Assembly (NCBI GenBank): GCA_003508835.1
Contig: PUFA01000070.1
Location: 8,941,001-9,005,000 of the forward strand
Direction: 5' to 3'
Length of the DNA stretch: 64,000 nucleotides
From: Eonycteris spelaea
Lineage: Eukaryota; Chordata; Mammalia; Chiroptera; Pteropodidae
Shown here: in pieces, positions 1-11,500 of the stretch
How the letters are laid out: the number at the start of each line of letters is the position of its first letter
How positions within the stretch are numbered: the stretch's first letter is position 1
Position numbers and translations under genes: made by a program
Notes under the pieces: model-generated
Told to the model about the DNA's origin: nothing
What the model saw: the letters and a program-made list of their open reading frames with translations, nothing else
Databases searched by the model: none

Positions 1-581
1 TGGCAGGTGAGATTTCAAGTATAAAGCAGAACATAAAAAGGCAGAGAAGCGCAAATCTCTTGAATGCTTGCATTCCAGCAGTCATCAAGCAATATATAAT
101 TAATTGCCTAATTACATAACTTTTAAAATTAAAAATAAGCTATTTCTCACCAGTTTTCTTTGGAAAAGAAAATATACTCCTCAGAGTATATTACTTGTTT
201 TCATCCTAGCCAACACTGAGTGAGTCCTTTCAGTGTTAGCTACTCTTTTGATTTACAAGATCTTTATAAGGCAGGCGTTATCCTGGTTTAAACATTAGAA
301 GACTTGAAGTACAGAAAAGTTTAAAATAACCAGTCTTGATATCACACTGCCAAAAATAGAAAGCAATAATTTGAATCCAGGTTATGTGGCTCCAGACTAT
401 TTGTTTTTAATCCATACTGTATTGTGCCTTGTAAATTAAATTTGTGACGGAAGTTTGTTCAAAGATTTCTTAGGTGACACAAATTCAATTCTGACTGGTA
501 GCCTCAAGTGGTAAAGTATGCACACACTTCAGAAAGTTGATATCATTCCACTTATCAATTGGATTTTTTTTTTCTGTATAG
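1..581 (+). other. ATP5F1B: ATP5F1B last intron (3' part)
   Basis: AT-rich non-coding sequence ending in a polypyrimidine tract and acceptor AG at 580-581. ATP5F1B introns are known hosts of SNORD59 C/D-box snoRNAs. I looked for a C box (RTGATGA) paired with a D box here and saw none, so no snoRNA is called. Nothing else is recognised. Confidence 0.8.
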
Positions 582-679
582 GTGAATATGACCATCTCCC
601 AGAACAGGCCTTCTATATGGTGGGACCCATTGAAGAAGCTGTGGCAAAAGCTGATAAGCTGGCTGAAGAGCATTCGTAA
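582..679 (+). CDS. ATP5F1B: ATP5F1B, last coding exon (C-terminus of mitochondrial ATP synthase F1 subunit beta)
   Basis: The exon opens after an AG acceptor and reads, with a G carried over from the previous exon, as [15 protein letters not shown] and on to KLAEEHS, then TAA at 677-679. This is the C-terminal segment of the beta subunit, the catalytic subunit of the F1 head that makes ATP in the mitochondrial matrix. Only the last 32 or so residues are in the window; the nucleotide-binding P-loop and catalytic residues lie upstream, outside it. From memory, human ends in two serines and this copy in one, a variation I believe occurs in other mammals. The frame is open and the match near exact, so this is the functional gene, not a processed copy: it has a proper acceptor and an intron upstream. 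Confidence 0.97.
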
Positions 680-840
680 GGGGATCCCAGCACTCACCCT
701 TCAAACTCCCTCTCCTTGTCCCTAATTCAAAAATCGCATTTTTCTCTGTAGGCCACATGAGAGTCTTGATTGAAGAAGACATTCTGTTCTGTCTGAGACT
801 ATTTAAGGTTTCCAATAAAAGTACGTCCCTCAGAATCGGT
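680..840 (+). other. ATP5F1B: ATP5F1B 3'UTR
   Basis: Short 3'UTR of about 160 nt between the TAA and the expected cleavage site 15-25 nt after the AATAAA at 814-819. The end is approximate. Confidence 0.85.
814..819 (+). promoter_or_regulatory. ATP5F1B: ATP5F1B poly(A) signal AATAAA
   Basis: Canonical AATAAA 135 nt after the stop codon, with a T-rich stretch (tctgtttttcttg) just after the expected cleavage point, as in a downstream U-rich element. Confidence 0.88.
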
Positions 841-2429
841 CTGTTTTTCTTGATCCTAACAACACAGCCAGCACTAAAATTTTTAGCAGTAATTGTAGAA
901 TGGCTACAGGAAACAACACAAAGTAGGCCATATGTTTAAAATGGGTCATCAAAAATGAAAAGCCATCGCTTTGGATTGAGGAACAAATATGAGTTCGTTA
1001 GAAGAGCATACTGGGAAAAATGGGTTGGGTTTAGAAAGGGACTGAGACAAGGCAGGGTTAATCAGTGAAGGAAATGAATTTAAATTTTAGGAAATGGTGA
1101 TACATGGTCTAAAGGATTAATATTCATCTGTGCAAAAACCTAGTCAAAAGAGTTCCCTCTGTCTTAGCCGACATGGTGTTTGTCCAGAAAGTGTTCTGCC
1201 TCCTAATTTATGTTTTGGACAAGCCTAGACTTGGGTGTTTGTGATCACTTGAGTCAATGCAGGGTAAAAAATGCTATGAGCCTTCCTGAGTTCTAAGATT
1301 CCTTACCAAAGTTAGGGGAAAGACTCGATATGTTACAGGGGAATAATTTTTAGTGTGGCTAGGCCTAGGCTTCTGAACTAAAATAATGGAATCAGATAAT
1401 TCCTCACCTTTGTTTTAGCCCACTAAAAGATGTAGGGTTAGAAGGAGTACTCAAAAGTACACGCATTTCAGTTTGAAACAAGTTCCTCTTTTAGTGCAAG
1501 GTCAGATTTGGTGCCTCAATTTTTCTGGGCCCAGACCTATCTTTTCCCTCTGGTGGTAGGACTGGAGACTGCAAGGACGTCTCATTTTGAAATCTATGAA
1601 GGCCATTTGCTAGGATATAGTTCTTAGCTAATGACTGTTTACAAACCAGCTGGGGCTTTTGTCGTGAAGTCTGCATTTTATAAGCTCCACCCCTCAGGCA
1701 TTCGAATTGGACAGGAGCAGGGCGGAGACAAACATCCCAATTCAGAGGCCCCTGGAGGCTGAAGGCTGGGGAGGGGCATTGGGAGAGGCAGTACGGGTGG
1801 AGTAGGAGCCTCTAAATTTCCTCCCATCTGCCTATGACGTCCTTGGCACCAGTCTCTTCTGTGTCAAGGTCTGGACGGAAGGTGGAGCCCCTGAGCTGCC
1901 TGTGCCTCGTAGTTTGCTCTCAGAAAAACCTGGATTTGGGGAAATGTTGAGTTATGGAGGTGAGGGCACTTCCTTTAGGTCCTGACTCAAGTGGGCAAAA
2001 AGCCGGTTCAGGAGGCCCAAGGGTATGAGTCAGCCCTTTCGGCTTTGTTTTCCCATGTTACCCAGATGCAGACCTGGGAACTGTGATCCTAAAGGTCGTT
2101 CGTCTCCCTCCACCCCCACCCCTCAGACGTTTACGTTTCTCAGCATTCAACGTCTCCCAGCATTCATCGAGAACCTTCTCCCTCTTACTAGCTGCATTTA
2201 TTTCCTTCCCCCTTTACCACTCTCTTCTACTATGCCACTGGGGTGTCAACATAGATCTAACCTTCCTCCATATTTCTCCTGGTTCTCCCCTGTCCTCGCC
2301 TCCTCCTCCCTCTCCACCCAGAGAAAGCCCCGCCCTTCCCTCCTCCCTCTCCTCCCCAGTCTGTCACACAGGGACATCACCCTACAGCAGTTCAGGCTGT
2401 GGTTCGCAGGAAGCATACATTGGCTTTTT

Positions 2430-2553
2430 GATTCGTGCTAGTTTCCAGCTCACAGTTTGGGAGGATCTAACGCCAGCCTTCACACGAAGGGGGAACCAAG
2501 GACAGGGAGTAGCTGGGTGGTCCCAGCCCTGGAGCCCTGCCAGCCTGACATGG
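2430..2553 (+). other. possible minor BAZ2A leader exon (weak)
   Basis: The only support is a strong donor-like sequence (ACATGG then GTAAGT) at 2553/2554 after a moderately GC-rich stretch. The start is arbitrary. No coding potential is claimed. A transcript read crossing from 2553 to 16040 or to 7246 would be needed to accept it. Confidence 0.15.
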
Positions 2554-3699
2554 GTAAGTTTGAGGACCAGCCCCCCCTTCCTCGGGAAGGCCTGAGGGAT
2601 GCCTGCCTCCCTCCCTGGCTGACTCAGCAGGGGTGGGGCCTAACCTTTGCTCTTTTGGGGAGTGAAGGAGGGGAAAAGGGACTATAGGGGTACAGGGCTC
2701 AGCTGGTGAGGTTGCCGACCAAAAGATCATGAGCATTGGCAAGCTCTAGCTCGAAGGAAGAACCTGAGACTCTGAACCTAAGGTGGTGGCTCTCCCCATT
2801 TCCCGGCCCCCCCCCCATCCTCCCAGACCCTTGCTACTCCCTATTTAAGCTACTCAGATTCAATTAATATGTTACAGTACTCATTGCTGGCCTATCCCCC
2901 TAAGAGTGAAGCCCACTTTTGGTCACGTTGTTGGGTTTTTAAGGTGACTCTCCTTCCATTTTCTCCCAAGCCTTTTTAAGTCCCAGTCTCCTCTCCTCCC
3001 CCACCCTGACCCACCACCAGGTGGGGGCTGCATTGAGCAGCTGCTTCCTGTTGCCCCAGAGGTTGCTGCAAGGGTGGTGGTGGTTGGGGGGTAGAACTGA
3101 ACCTGAATAAAGCCGATTCTCACGGTCCCACATCAGCCCCATTAAGGTTGCTATTGGCGGCCCCCCACGCTCCAGTCACTGAGAACAGAGAGGTAGGATG
3201 AGGTTGAAAGGCCTAGGAGGTCTTTGCCCTCGTGGCTTCCTGGTTCCACCGGCGTTTAAACTTGGCAGTGACGGGGGAAAGGAGGTTGTCAGGCCTTTCC
3301 ACAGCTGTAGGGATGGAGCCCTGAGGAGCTGAAACACAGGGAACCTGTTCACCTGGTAGGGCCGCTGTGCCTTACCCCCAGCAGGCTCGGCCTTGAGTTC
3401 CCACTACTCCTCCTCTGAGTCCTTGTGATCTCACTGCCTTCCCGGCCTTGCTTTGTGAAAAGATCTTTGCCGGTGCCCTGGGAGCACAGGGGCGGAGCCC
3501 TCCCAAGTCCTCACGTTAAGACCCACCACCATCCCCCACTTCACCGCAGAAGTTTCTGTCTCTTCTTCCTGGGATCTGTTCTCTTCCTCCACCGGGATCC
3601 TTCCTGGTTCTGGCCCCTAGGAGACGCCACCCGCTTCCCCCTCCCCCAGCGGATTCTTTGCGACAGCCCTACCCAAGCGTTCGTCCTTACCCCAGTAGC

Positions 3700-3844
3700 T
3701 CCTGCCCCTTTAAGTGCTATCCTCCCCCCACCCGCTACCTCCACTGCCGCCGGCCTAGGGCTGGGGGAGGAGGCGTCTCCGCCGCCGGGCTCAGCCACCT
3801 GCGCTGGCGCCGCTGCCGCCGCCTGCGGCCCGGCCCTGCTCCAG
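3700..3844 (+). promoter_or_regulatory. BAZ2A: small CpG-rich block with candidate distal BAZ2A first exon
   Basis: A CpG-dense segment (cgccgccgggctc, cgctgccgccgcctgcgg) ends in a clean donor, CTCCAG then GTGAGG, at 3844/3845. This is the pattern of a CpG-island first exon on the plus strand. BAZ2A is the only plus-strand gene downstream, so an alternative BAZ2A promoter is the natural reading. The transcription start is not visible, so the left end is approximate. Confidence 0.45.
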
Positions 3845-6805
3845 GTGAGGCCCGGTGCCCACGTCCGGTCCTGGAGTCCCCGGGCAGGCCGCCCCTGCGG
3901 TTCCCTGCCCCGGGATCCCCGCTGCCTAGGACTCAGGATCAGACCTTCCCCTGCTGGAGCTGTCCTTCTCTCCCTGCACTATCTACTCGCCCATTTCTCC
4001 CCTGTCTTCTAAGACCGGAATCCCGAGGCTTCTCACGCCTCTCGGCCAACCTCTCCAGGGTAACCTATTCTGGACCCAGGCTCCCCCTCCCCCGCTCCTT
4101 CCTCGCCAGAAAAATCTCCCGCGGTCTGGGGTTTCGCCTCCTCCTCTCTAGAACCAGCGCTTTCCCACGCCATCCTAACCTCCAATGGGAGGAGGAATAA
4201 CCGCCACCCCAACTCCTCGCTTTACCCATAGTAAGGAGGATGAGGAATTAGCAGAGACTATAGCACTTTGTGGCCTTCCTCCGTTTAGTCCTTCAAGTTC
4301 AACTAAGTCACATCTAAAGCTTTTCTATAACCGTCACCCCACCCCGCCTCACCCGGAGTTTAGGTTTCCAACCTCAGTACCTACCAACCAGCGCTGGTGG
4401 GAAAAGCCCTCTTCTCTTCTTGGGCCTGGGGTGGGCCAGTCCAGCCTAGGAATGCTCCTACCTCAAAGTCAAGGAATGGGGGGCGGGTAGTTTAAGGGGC
4501 TGTTAGAGGAAATAGTAGGTGAGGGAGGGGCTGAGACTAATTCTCTAAGGGTGTTGGGGAAGGCAAGGCAAGCCCAGCCTTCTCTATTCAGATGCAAAGG
4601 AGTCCCCACCCCTAAGGAAATTAGGGCTTTCTCCATCTTGTCCTTAGACCACCTTGGAGAAGCTCTTTACTGAGTTTGAAACTGGATTGTGCATGAATCT
4701 GAGGGGACACATACCAACTTGGAGAGAAGAAGGGTCATGGTCCTTTTGATATGTTATAGGAGATCTAGCCTCCTCAATATAGAGGGAGAGAAGACTGTTA
4801 TTCAGTAACCTGGAGAGGGAGGAGGACAAGTTAAAATTGTTACTGGGTTGAGGACCATCTCCCTACTAGACCTATTAACACAATGAACCTTCAGACAGCG
4901 AGGACAAGGGAAGTCTTTAATAGTTACCCTACTTCCATTGGGGAATTCCCCCCTCTCTTTAAGTCCATCTGCACTTTCAGCTCTGATCCTTCTTTTTTGT
5001 GCTCTGAGCTCTCCTCTAGAAACGAGGGGACAGGTGTGTGGGTTTGCTTCAGTCATGTTCTGGGGGCTAGAGGGAGGATAGGGTGGTCAGCAGTAGTGTT
5101 TGGGGTTGAATTCCAGGACTCTCTGGAGGGGCTGAGGAAGGAAGGTAGAGGGATGCCAACGAATCCCGTCCTCACTCCCTTTTTCTCTTCATCCTTCCAT
5201 CCCTAGCCTTCTGGCTCCAGAGTGGAGCCAGGGACTGTGACAATTGACCCCAGAGTCAGGGTGGCGCTGCAGGAACATAGGGAGGGTGAGAAAGAGGGAG
5301 CATTCACTTTATTACCCGCCCACTAGCCTGGCTTGAGAGAGGTTCAGAGTATTCCCTAGGTACCCTTCTCGCAAGTTGCTGAAAAAATGACCATTTACTC
5401 CTTCCTTCCCCTTTCTAGTAGCTTCCTAGAGGGAGATGGGGTATGTGATTGGCCACATCTGAAGGGATTGAGGAATGTTTGGGGACATATGGGGTCAGTC
5501 TGCCCTCTGTTGTCTGGATGGAGGGCTGCGGCGGGGGTGGGGGGGGAGAAGCACAGCTGCTGCCTAGGCTGACTTCTGGCAAGAAGTAAACACCCAGCTG
5601 TTGAGCATATTGACATCCCATCCTCATCTTTTCTCAAAGAGCGAAGAAGATCTCTGATAGATGGGATGAGGAGGGGTCTTATTCAGGGAGGAAGGTGATC
5701 GTAGTTTTTCTGCACCAGATGGGAAAAAATGGATCCTGCCCCACTTTTCTAATCCCAGATGGCGCTCTCCAATCCAGCACCCCTCTTCCCAACCGCTCCT
5801 GGCTGGGATAGTGCTAGGAGTTGCCCTGGAGACTAAACCTGGGGCTCGGAAGGGGTGGGGGCAGTCAGTGGAGCACAGGAGTAACCGGCTCTTCCGGAGC
5901 TGAGTGGAGCCAGGGGGTGGGTGTGTGTGGGTGTGGAGGGAGGCGTGGCTAACACCCGTCTGACTGGCGCAGGCTCCTCCCCTGCCTTCAGTCTCAGAAT
6001 GGACTGCCTTACGATTGGGGACGCGAGGTAGGAAGATTCTCGAGACCTCATCCATCCTGGAAAAGCGAAGAGAAAATAAAGGATACCAGCTCTTTACCCC
6101 GGCCCTTTAGAAAGCCAATCCATGCCTTGAGCTCTCTTCTTCCCCTGCCTTTATTTTTTATTTGGAGGATTGGGGGTGGTGGTGGGCATTCCTTAGCAGA
6201 GTTGGTGGATCCTTGCTTTCTCCAGAAGAAAGGACTCCTATCCCCTGAGTGTGGCCCCTTATTTACTCAGGGAATCGAGGTCAGCAGGCTGTTTGAGGGT
6301 CTTTATTATTTTTCTCTAAGGTGACCTACAAATCTGTTACTTAGGAGGAAAGAAGGGTTTTGATTTCTGTCTACCTTTTCCCCTTGATAATCTGCTTTTC
6401 TCAGGAGAGGGAGAGAAACCCTCCTAAACCCTCTTAGCCTCCTCTCTGGCCCACACACTTTAAAGACTTTGCTGAAGCTCACTTCCTTCTTCGCCTTTCT
6501 GAACTATTTGTAGTGGGGAGTGGAGCCTTTCCCCCAAACTCAGAATGAGCCTACTTCTCTGGTTAAGTAAAGGAAATCCAATCTAGACTGATATACTCGA
6601 CCATGCCCTGTCCCTACCCAATTTTCAGATCTCCTTCCTCCTCAGACTCCCAAATGAAAAGGTATTTCATGACCTCTCAACCTGCCAGAGTTTCAACATC
6701 TACATCCCCATATTCCTCTTCCAGAATATTCAACCTGAGTTTTGCACAGTTTAGGCAATTTTTTGTAGTACTGCATCTCATAGAATTGGAATGGGAATTA
6801 TTTTG

Positions 6806-6965
6806 AAGCCTGCAAAGCATGCTGAGTTGCAAGGAAAGTAAACCTGGCTTCTAGTCACATCGTATCTACTGTTTGCTCTTGAACAAGTCGATTAACCTCT
6901 CTGGGCCTTAATTTCTTTTATCTGCTAAACAAAAGAAGGTTGAAGTAGAAATTCTCTAAATTCTA
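6806..6965 (+). repeat. MIR-type SINE relic
   Basis: Degenerate MIR core and tail pattern: a segment like cttgaacaagtcgattaacc followed by tctgggccttaatttc, typical of the MIR core, then a decayed 3' end. Limits are approximate. Confidence 0.6.
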
Positions 6966-7245
6966 ACTTATACTGTTCCCAATCCTGGGGCCCTGCAATA
7001 GATATTTTAGATGATAGCCAAATTCTAGTCCTCTGCTAGAGTTTTCTTCCCTGTCCTCATTAGGTTTCACACAATTATATAGCCTTATCGGAAAAAGTAC
7101 TGAAACTGTGGAATAGGTGGACATTTGGGGCAACTTATTAGCTGGTCAGTTTTCGCGCTCATCCTCTGCTCCTCTTACCAGGTTTCGGCTAGACTCAGTC
7201 TTCCCTCACTGGTCCCTGAGCTGAGATTCCTTTTCCTACACACAG

Positions 7246-7329
7246 GAATCTTCCCGACTCCCAGGACCCTGCAGATGTCACCAGGAAAGTGGTGATCCAG
7301 GCAGGACCAGGCTGCCCCACGTAACAGAG
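7246..7329 (+). other. BAZ2A: candidate non-coding leader exon of BAZ2A
   Basis: An 84-nt segment is framed by a good acceptor (ttttcctacacacag) and a consensus donor (ACAGAG then GTGAGT). It has no long open frame. The sharp splice signals on both sides and the position between the 3.8-kb donor and the main CpG island suggest an alternative 5'UTR exon used by transcripts from the distal promoter. Not confirmed by any expression evidence here. Confidence 0.5.
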
Positions 7330-7787
7330 GTGAGTGGGCAGCAGGCACAGCAGGCTCTTGCCTTTCTCCACCCCTTTACCAGGACTGAACTTTGCTGACT
7401 AATCTTTCCGCTTCTACACTTCCACTTTTCCACTACCCAGCCTGGGAAATAATTCCCCCCGAAATTACACTCCCCCTCTGCCTTTCCTCCGTTAGGAAAG
7501 GCTCATGCCTTGGTCCTAGAAGTTTGGTCTTTTAGGTTAACCTTGGGACCAGGGAATGCCTTTCAGTTTGTTCAGTGTGCCCCGGGACTACCAGCCTCAA
7601 CGAGACACAGCAAAGAGGGAACTGCTGGGTAGCCTAGGGAAACACCGAGGCGCTAGGACCCAGATCCGGGTCGGGGAAGCCAGAATGTTCGGCGCTAGGA
7701 CCCGGTGGCGGAGACCGCGGAGGGCGGCTCGCTGTCGACCGCAGCTTCCCCCCCCTCCGGCTTCGGCTCACTCCTCCCCCGCCGGCC

Positions 7788-7817
7788 ATGTTGGCTCTGC
7801 TTGGGCCCCGCGGTTGA
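7788..7817 (+). promoter_or_regulatory. BAZ2A: upstream ORF in putative BAZ2A leader (9 codons plus stop)
   Basis: ATG at 7788 in fair initiation context (gccggccATGt) reads nine codons to TGA at 7815-7817. It would lie in the 5'UTR if the CpG-island exon is transcribed as proposed. Confidence 0.35.
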
Positions 7818-7897
7818 GCCGCGTCCCCCTCCCCCCTCCCGGACCCCAGACCCCCTCCCCCGCGATCCCCTCCCCTCTTGGCGCCCGGAGCGTGGCC

Positions 7898-7903
7898 ATG
7901 TGA
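7898..7903 (+). promoter_or_regulatory. BAZ2A: start-stop element ATGTGA in putative BAZ2A leader
   Basis: An ATG with gtggcc before it is followed at once by TGA. Such minimal upstream frames can stall initiating ribosomes. It matters only if 7690-7961 is really exon 1. Confidence 0.35.
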
Positions 7904-8489
7904 ACCGCCCGTCCCCCGGGGAGAGACAAGCCCCGAGCCAGGCTGGACGCCGCCGCCTCAGGTCTGTTGGGTCTGTGGCAGGGGGCCTGAGGGGAGGGAG
8001 CCCCGCTTTCATCCGTGGCTTCCCTCAGGGCACAGAGGCTCCAGAGCCGCCTAGCGCCTCGCTTGGGGCGAGAAGCTGACGCAAGCTTATTTCCAGTTAG
8101 GCTCCAGCCCCGGGTTGGGGTCTCCCTGCACTAGAGGCTGGGAGGTGACGGGGGCTCGTGGGTCTACTAAAGACCCGGGATGGGGCGGCGGGGGCGGGAG
8201 TGGGAGTAGCTGTGGAGGCTCCGGCTCCGGCGGCAGCGGCGGCGACGGCGACGAGAAGGCGGAGAAGCCGCCTGGCTGGTGGAGATGACTCCTGTGGCGG
8301 ACTCGGGGTGGAATCCCCGGGAGGGGCTCCACCTCCTCGGGTGGGGGTGGGGATTGCCCGAGTGCGGAGGGTAGGTGAGGGGGTTCCCTGGGCGGGTTAC
8401 ACACCCCGTTCGTGGGGATCGTGGCGTTTTGGCAGCGGTGAGTGGCCGGGTTGAAGGGGTTTCCAGGGGTCTCAGGGTGTCTCCCTTGG

Positions 8490-8556
8490 TGCGTGTGCGT
8501 GTGCGTGTGTGTGTGTGGTGTGTGTGTGTGTGCGCGTGTGTGCGCGCGCACGCACG
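8490..8556 (+). repeat. (TG)n/(CG)n simple repeat
   Basis: Alternating purine-pyrimidine tract, TG with CG steps (gtgcgtgtgcgtgtgcg and gcgcgcgcacgcacg). This composition favours Z-DNA, and it sits just downstream of the CpG island. Confidence 0.95.
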
Positions 8557-11500
8557 TTCTCTTGAGCTTGGCCAGCAGCAGAGGGCCTTGCTAGAGTGGT
8601 GCTGTGCTGGGCTTGGGGCCCTCGAGTCCTGGGAGAATCTCCTACTCCAGGATGGGGTTTATAGGGCTGATGCTGAGGCGTCCGCATTTGAGCTGGGTTT
8701 AGGGACTGAAAGAAAGAATAAAGAGGGATTCCTTTCCAAGGGGGATCCCTCACTAAGGGGATCCCCATTTCCGTGGCGGAAAAGACCATCCGGCATCATT
8801 CCTTTCTTTCCCGCTGTTCCCAGTTTTCAGGAGAAAGCAATGCCAATAGCAGTCATCCTTTGTAGGATTTATTGGAGTGAGACGTTTGCATCCTTGGGGG
8901 GGTGGAATGGGGGGGATAGCTTCTACCTCCATCTGTACACAAACAGCCCCTCCCCCAAGCCTCCCGCAGGAAGTGGCCGGGAAATGGCAGCTGTGCGTTT
9001 GCTGCTGCGTCTCTTGTTTTGAAATGTCCATTTTAATCAGATTTGGTTTCATTTTCTGAGGCCTTCTGGGCAAGCTTGAATCTTTCCAACCATGTGGTCT
9101 GAGAGTCCTTTCGTTCGACTTTTGTGTGTGTGTGTGAACTTAATTTGTCAACTGCAAGTATTCAACTGCTGTTGGCTCACTGATTCTGATCCTTCCTCTA
9201 GAGCACCTCTGTTGCCTGTCTTGATTTTTTTCCCTTGAGCTAGAGGTCATAGAGAAGCAAACGCAGTCATTCACCAGCAGGGCTACACTTTCAGTACAGT
9301 GTCGCAAATTCCCTCAGCATGGAACTGCCAGGAGGACTTGGGATCTTTTGTGGCATGAGAGTAGCTTTTTGGAATCCTGCTTAATATATTCTTAAGTATG
9401 ACAGGTTTCTGTGTTGCAGAGCACCTGAGCAAGTGAACTTGTGAGGTGAAGGAGAGTAGATTCTGAGAGTTGGAAGAAGAGGGAAGCTTTAACTATGAAA
9501 TGGATTTGTGTATTGGGATTGGGACTGATTTGCCAGTGAGAGAATGGTGGGCTTGTTCCTCACTGGTGATTCTAGCCTGAGAATAGTCTGTCCATGTGGG
9601 AAGCCTGTTATCGGACAGAGTGCTGGAGAGTTTACCTTCTGCAGAACCAACTAATTAGGAGAGCTTGCTATCAAATGACTGACCCTTCAGCCCATAAAAG
9701 TCATCATCTCTCTTACCTTCTTGGAGCACGGTTAGATTTCCTCTATTCTGTGCAAAGTCATGTGTCCAAATTTTCTCTTTCTCCTACCTGATAACTTCAC
9801 GATTTCTACAATGGCATACAGTGATTGACTGTGTACTATATCCCCAGGCACTTTGTTAGACACTGAATTTGGTTAGAGATGAGTTGGCTACAGGATTTTA
9901 TATTTTGAGAGATGAGGTATTGAGATCACTTGGACTATCTTGAAAACTGCTGAAGCCTGGCACTGAAATAAACTTTTAGTATTTCCCATTCATAGACCTC
10001 CCACCTGAATTGTACATTCCTAGAGTAAAGGTCCAGAGTATGAACAGATAGATGTAAATGATTATGTGACAGCAGCAGCATCACTTTTGAGATAGCATCA
10101 TTGCTCCTTTCACTGGAGTTGTTAGGATTAATATTCTGGAAATAGTAAAAACAAGTCTGATGTCATTGTCTTTTTTTCTTGCCCCTCTGCTTGACTCATT
10201 CGTTTGAGTTGCTTTCTGATAGGATTTATTAGATACTGAATTTAAGTTCCCCTTTCTTCAACCTTTGTTTATATCTAAATTGGGACCTGACAGAATAGTA
10301 AATTGATTTTCCATGTTGGGGGTTAAAAGAGGGAGACCACTTTTCTCTCGATCTTTAAAAGGAATAGAAGTTGGTTTTGAGAAATGAGATGCTGACTTCA
10401 TTCGAAAATGGTTGATCAGAAAGCTGAATGAAATAGACCTTTCATAATCTTGTAAAATGGATGCATTTTTCTATCAGAGAAATGGATTTCTTAATATTGA
10501 CCTTTTTTTTTTTTTTAAGTCTTTTATTTCTCTAAAGGAAAAAAATTGAGGTATAGAGAGAACTATGCCGGCTGACCTCAAAGCCAGTCAGAAATCTAGA
10601 ATGCCCTGAGAGGCTCCTCTTGCAGTCTTGTGGTTCTGGAATCAGGTGTTGCCAGGAGAGAAGCAAAGCTTGTTACGGTTACTGACTGTGTCTTCTGGCT
10701 GTTGACCTTTCTTACCACCTCTGAAGTGGTCTCTATATTCTTTTACTGTTAAAATAGTATGGAAGTTAGTTCAATAACTGGTGCGATGTTTGACCTTGTG
10801 TGAGATGTATTCAGTGAGCCAAAGTTTTGACATCCTAGGACATAGAGTGAAATACAAAACTCTTGAGGTATTTCCTGGGGCAAATCTTCCTGATTTGTTT
10901 CTTGGGGTATGGGTGTCCTCATATATCTCATAGCTAAGATTAATACTTTGTCTACGTTGTTACATATGAGTCAGAAGGACCATTTGTCACCAGCTTGCTA
11001 GTCTGCATAATTTTGAAATTTACAAAATTCTGCAAAACAAGCTTTGAAGAACTCTGGACTTTTTTCTTGGATTGGGTCACTAGCAATAAGTAGAATTGTG
11101 TTATTATGTTACTGTTTTTTCCTTTTAATTATAAAAAATAAGGATATTTTACAAACTAAAAGGATAATAGAACCTTACCAAAAATTCATCAAAAAACTAA
11201 AACACGAGGATTCTTGAGACAGATGGTCTCACTGCTTTTAGTCTCCTGGTATTGGACTCTCTATAATCTGCTTCAGCAAACGGGATCCTTAACTTGACTG
11301 CTCAGTTTGGGATTTTGTGGGGAGGGGGACATCTTTTTGAAGGAAAGATGGAGTCCTTGACTGTTAGAGCTGAATTTCTACAAAACAATCAGAGAGAGCT
11401 GAAAGAGGGAAATAACCTTGTTACAACCTCTGAAATATGGTTATTAGTGTCCTGCAATTTCAGAGGCATATCTAGTCTTCTGACAGTGAAGTGACAGAAA

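Larger units (their letters stand above)
841..7245. other. ATP5F1B-BAZ2A spacer / BAZ2A upstream region
   Basis: About 6.4 kb with no supported coding gene. Open frames here are short, overlap on both strands and match nothing I recognise. It is pyrimidine-rich and fairly GC-rich from about 2.0 to 4.2 kb, with a small CpG-rich block at 3.70-3.90 kb. Candidate non-coding leader exons are listed separately, and a MIR-like relic lies at about 6.8-6.97 kb. Because BAZ2A is read in the same direction as ATP5F1B, this is tandem spacing that probably carries the distal BAZ2A promoter. Confidence 0.6.
7690..7961 (+). other. BAZ2A: BAZ2A non-coding exon 1 (5'UTR), inferred
   Basis: Within the CpG island the sequence up to CGCCGCCTCAG at 7961 is followed by GTCTGT, a usable donor that would join to the acceptor at 16038-16039 just before the start codon exon. 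The transcription start is not visible, so the left end is approximate. A competing, stronger donor (GCAGCG then GTGAGT) lies near 8436. If this is the leader, it holds two short upstream open frames, described separately. Confidence 0.5.
7680..8440 (+). promoter_or_regulatory. BAZ2A: CpG island, main BAZ2A promoter
   Basis: The densest CpG stretch in the window (ggcggagaccgcggagggcg, then cggcagcggcggcgacgg and so on), with no TATA box seen. It lies about 8 kb before the first coding exon of BAZ2A, in plus orientation. This is the classic form of a broad housekeeping promoter. Confidence 0.8.

Noticed and set aside
1..581. Possible SNORD59 in the ATP5F1B intron
   Set aside because: The host gene is right, but no C box with a matching D box and terminal stem was seen in this intron; it may lie in introns outside the window.
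3425..4200. Overlapping plus-strand frames of up to 195 codons in the GC-rich upstream block
   Set aside because: GC-rich sequence has few stops. The proteins are low-complexity and match no family; a donor cuts through them at 3844.
8375..9022. 215-codon frame downstream of the CpG island
   Set aside because: Runs through the TG/CG repeat and intron sequence; no recognisable domain.
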